A DNA stretch of 8,900 bases from an uncultured Bacteroidales bacterium. GTDB taxonomy: Bacteria > Bacteroidota > Bacteroidia > Bacteroidales > UBA932. The notes beneath the pieces are model-generated. The model worked only from the letters and a program-made list of their open reading frames with translations. It had not been told where the DNA came from and ran no database searches. The DNA lies in assembly GCA_946405485.1 (NCBI GenBank), contig CAMJHJ010000091.1, positions 1-8,900 of the forward strand. The letters run 5' to 3'. A program made the position numbers and the translations under genes. This document shows positions 7,337-8,900 of this stretch, piece after piece; within the stretch, counting starts at the first letter, position 1; each line of letters begins with the position of its first letter.

Positions 7337-7654
7337 ATGGAGAAACTATACTATACGATCAGCGAGACCGCTGAAATCCTGGGAGAGAGCACCTCTCTCG
7401 TCCGTTTCTGGTCCAACTCGTTCCCGAAGTACATCAAGCCCTACCGCAACGCGAAAGGTAACCGGATGTTCACGGCGGAGGACATCGAGACCCTCAAGCA
7501 GATCCATTACCTGGTCAAGACCAAGGGCCTGACCCTGGAAGGCGCCGCCATGCAGCTCGCCTCCGGACGCAGCAGCGTGGACAAACGGGTCCGCGCCCTG
7601 GATTCGCTCAAGGAAATCCGCGCGCAGCTTGTGGAGGTGCGCAAGTCGTTATGA
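7337..7654 (+). CDS. Small MerR-family DNA-binding protein
   Basis: This 105-residue protein is a MerR-type winged helix-turn-helix with almost no effector domain. The N-terminus LYYTISETAEILGES (4-18) is the MerR helix-turn-helix start, TSLVRFWSNSFP (19-30) the next helix, and NRMFTAEDIETLKQIHYL (42-59) the wing and following helix. VKTKGLTLEGAAMQLASG (60-77) is the conserved second half. A short charged helix ends the protein and could dimerise it. There is no C-terminal cysteine cluster or ligand domain of the MerR/CueR/BmrR kind, so the signal sensed is not evident. It starts 14 bp after the second M23 gene and its stop overlaps the nif3 start (ATGA). Similar small MerR genes lie beside M23/alaS in Bacteroidota; it may regulate this operon, which is inference only. 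Confidence 0.88.
   Translation: MEKLYYTISETAEILGESTSLVRFWSNSFPKYIKPYRNAKGNRMFTAEDIETLKQIHYLVKTKGLTLEGAAMQLASGRSSVDKRVRALDSLKEIRAQLVEVRKSL
7383..7399. repeat. Perfect inverted repeat inside the MerR gene
   Basis: GAGAGAG (7383-7389) and CTCTCTC (7393-7399) form perfect 7-bp arms around CAC, about 46 bp into the gene. It could form a small mRNA hairpin or be a dyad binding site, but it lies in codons of the conserved helix-turn-helix, so chance is plausible. Confidence 0.4.
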
Positions 7655-8454
7655 CGGTCCGGGAAATCACGGCGGCGCTCGAAGGTTTTGCACCGCTCTC
7701 CATTCAGGAAAAATGGGACAACAGCGGCCTGTGCATCGGGTCGCCGGACCAGGAAGTGCACGGCATCCTGCTGGGTTTTGACTGCACGCCGGCCTTGATT
7801 GACGAGGCGGTCGAGGCGGGAGCGGACCTGGTCGTGACCCACCATCCCCTGATCTTCGGCGGCTTGAAAAAGATCGCGCCGGAGGATCCTGTGGGACTGG
7901 CGGTCATCAAGGCCGTCCGTGCCGGGATCGCCGTCTATGCCGCCCATACGACGGCTGACAAGGTGCCGTCCGGCGTGAGCGGGGCGATGGCCCGCCGGCT
8001 GGGCTTAGAGGATGTTTCCGTCCTGGAACCGGACGGGACGCGTTTCCTGGACGGGACGGAGGAAACGGTGGGACTGGGGATGGTCGGAAACTGGCCGGAA
8101 CCCCTTTCCTGCGAGGAAGCGGTCGCAAGGGTGAAGGAAGCTTTCAGCCTGAAAACCGTGCGTTGCTCCCGCTTTATCCCGGAAAAGGTCCGGCGCGTGG
8201 CCTTGTGCGGCGGGTCCGGCTCGTCCCTGATCGAAGCGGCCCGTGCGGCCGGCGCGCAACTCTATCTGTGCGGCGACATCTCCTATCACCATTTCTTCAC
8301 CCCGCCGGGATTCATGCTGATGGACATCGGCCATTTCGAGAGTGAAGTGGAGATTGTGGACATATTATTTTCTTTGTTAAGGAAAAAATTTCCTACCTTT
8401 GCAATTCGCGTCAGTAATGCGCTGAAAGACAGTAACCCGATTCAATATTTATAG
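7651..8454 (+). CDS. Nif3-family dinuclear metal-centre protein (short form)
   Basis: Nif3/YbgI proteins are toroidal hexamers with a two-metal site in each subunit; they are often annotated as GTP cyclohydrolase I type 2 homologues, but their role is unsettled. The protein has 267 residues. Metal-site residues can be assigned by motif: H64 and H65 (VVTHHPLIF), D103 (AHTTADKVPSG), H228 and E232 (DIGHFESE). Other family marks are EKWDNSGLCIG (20-30), CGGSGSS (186-192), GDISYHHF (208-215) and the C-terminus SNPIQYL. The length is that of the E. coli YbgI type; the PII-like middle insert found in longer homologues (about 360-370 residues) is missing, and GLGMVGNWPEPLS leads almost directly into the second half. 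The ATG overlaps the MerR stop by 4 bp, implying coupled translation. The last 80 bp also hold a promoter for the next gene. The family call is sure, the function is not. Confidence 0.93.
   Translation: MTVREITAALEGFAPLSIQEKWDNSGLCIGSPDQEVHGILLGFDCTPALIDEAVEAGADLVVTHHPLIFGGLKKIAPEDPVGLAVIKAVRAGIAVYAAHTTADKVPSGVSGAMARRLGLEDVSVLEPDGTRFLDGTEETVGLGMVGNWPEPLSCEEAVARVKEAFSLKTVRCSRFIPEKVRRVALCGGSGSSLIEAARAAGAQLYLCGDISYHHFFTPPGFMLMDIGHFESEVEIVDILFSLLRKKFPTFAIRVSNALKDSNPIQYL
8373..8401 (+). promoter_or_regulatory. Promoter inside the 3' end of nif3, for the zinc-ribbon-type gene
   Basis: TACCTTTG (8394-8401) matches the Bacteroidota -7 box TAnnTTTG exactly, and TTTG (8373-8376) is a candidate -33 box 17 bp upstream, a little shorter than the usual spacing of about 19-21. 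The surroundings (about 8360-8400) are far richer in A and T than the rest of nif3. Transcription would start near 8406-8409, giving a leader of about 55 nt before the ATG at 8462. The same bases encode the end of Nif3 (KKFPTFAIR). Confidence 0.65.
8380..8394. repeat. Inverted repeat between the -33 and -7 boxes
   Basis: AGGAAA (8380-8385) and TTTCCT (8389-8394) are perfect 6-bp arms around AAA, within the spacer of the promoter at 8373-8401 and touching its -7 box. The position suits an operator for a repressor or spacer-binding activator. It is short and lies in an A/T run, so chance is possible. Confidence 0.4.
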
Positions 8455-8461
8455 TTATCAT

Positions 8462-8900
8462 ATGGCGACAACGAAAATCAAGAAAGTCGAGACCCCCATC
8501 GATGAGCGGGAAACCTTCGTATCCCTCCAGAAGTCCTTTGCCGACTCCGAGGCCAATATCCAGGAGAAGCTCAAGACCCTCTACGCCCTGCAGGAAGCAG
8601 ACAACGAGATCGAGAAGATCGTCCAGCTCCGCGGTGAGCTGCCGGCGGAAGTCGCGGCGCTCGAGGGTGATGTGGCGGCAATCGAAGGAAAGATCGCGCA
8701 TGTCAACGAGCTCATCGAGGAGTATCTCCGTTCCATCGAGCTCAACAAGCAGAATATCGTCGACTACGACGCCCAGATCGAGAAGTATAAGGCCCAGCTG
8801 GACAACATCAGCAACAGCCGCGAGTACGACTCCATCAATAAGGAACTCGAGAACCAGGACCTGCTCCGCCAGATCGCCGTCAAGAACATCGGCGAGACCC
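8462..8900 (+). CDS. Coiled-coil protein, probably C4-type zinc-ribbon family (partial)
   Basis: The gene starts with the ATG at 8462, 7 bp after the nif3 stop, and stays open to the window edge (146 codons seen). The protein begins MATTKIKKVETPIDERETF and is then almost wholly helical with heptad-like charged and Leu/Ile patterning: LKTLYALQEADNEIEKIVQL (38-57), RGELPAEVAALEGDVAAIEG (58-77), QIEKYKAQLDNISNSREYDS (107-126) and INKELENQ. LRGELPxEV and the N-x-REYD element are marks of the Bacteroidota family that ends in a CxxC...CxxC zinc ribbon, related in plan to Helicobacter HP0958/FlgZ and chlamydial CT398. The zinc ribbon itself would lie beyond the window, so it is predicted and not seen. 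Neighbourhood with nif3 is common in the phylum. It probably has its own promoter within nif3. Molecular function is unknown; nucleic-acid or protein binding is a guess from the relatives. Confidence 0.8.
   Translation, partial: MATTKIKKVETPIDERETFVSLQKSFADSEANIQEKLKTLYALQEADNEIEKIVQLRGELPAEVAALEGDVAAIEGKIAHVNELIEEYLRSIELNKQNIVDYDAQIEKYKAQLDNISNSREYDSINKELENQDLLRQIAVKNIGET

Noticed and set aside
8462..8900. The final coiled-coil protein as an SMC or structural-maintenance fragment
   Set aside because: The coiled coil starts close to the N-terminus with no ATP-binding Walker A motif, and the LRGELP and REYD elements fit the zinc-ribbon family found beside nif3.

Overview
The window looks like a chromosomal housekeeping segment from a high-GC member of the Bacteroidales (phylum Bacteroidota). 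This rests on three things visible in the sequence. All three candidate promoters carry the Bacteroidota -7 box TAnnTTTG. The protein variants (Fmt with VVVAFRMLPE and LPQYRGAAPINWAVING, AlaS starting [10 protein letters not shown], Nif3 ending NPIQYL) are the kinds I know from this phylum. The grouping of alaS with a divergent M23 peptidase, a small MerR, Nif3 and a zinc-ribbon protein also fits. Coding DNA is clearly GC-rich, and the only strongly AT-rich stretches are the promoters. An Alistipes-like or related high-GC gut lineage is possible, but I cannot place it more finely.

Layout. Two divergent operons fire from an 86-bp AT-rich region (5283-5368). Leftward (minus strand) run alaS (2667-5282), a 37-bp gap, one long gene fusing an LptF/LptG-type permease to methionyl-tRNA formyltransferase (179-2629), a 6-bp gap, and the start of a thiamine pyrophosphokinase gene (1-172, cut by the window edge). 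Rightward (plus strand) run two tandem membrane-anchored M23 (LytM-type) peptidases (5369-6379 and 6381-7322), a 105-residue MerR-type DNA-binding protein (7337-7654), a short Nif3-family protein (7651-8454, 4-bp ATGA overlap) and the start of a coiled-coil protein probably of the C4 zinc-ribbon family (8462 to the window end). A further promoter lies inside the 3' end of nif3 and probably serves that last gene separately.

How the genes work together. The leftward operon joins translation (alanine charging, formylation of initiator Met-tRNA) with an envelope lipid-export permease and cofactor synthesis (thiamine to thiamine diphosphate). The rightward operon has two peptidoglycan-hydrolase-type proteins, a possible regulator and two conserved but poorly defined proteins.

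The outstanding observation is the permease-Fmt fusion. Both halves look full length. No ATG, GTG or TTG lies in frame in the linker. The permease topology should put Fmt on the cytoplasmic face of the inner membrane, so the sequence predicts a membrane-tethered formyltransferase. The rest is mostly ordinary. No RNA gene, mobile element, CRISPR array or phage trace was seen, and no stretch over 300 bases lacks a gene.
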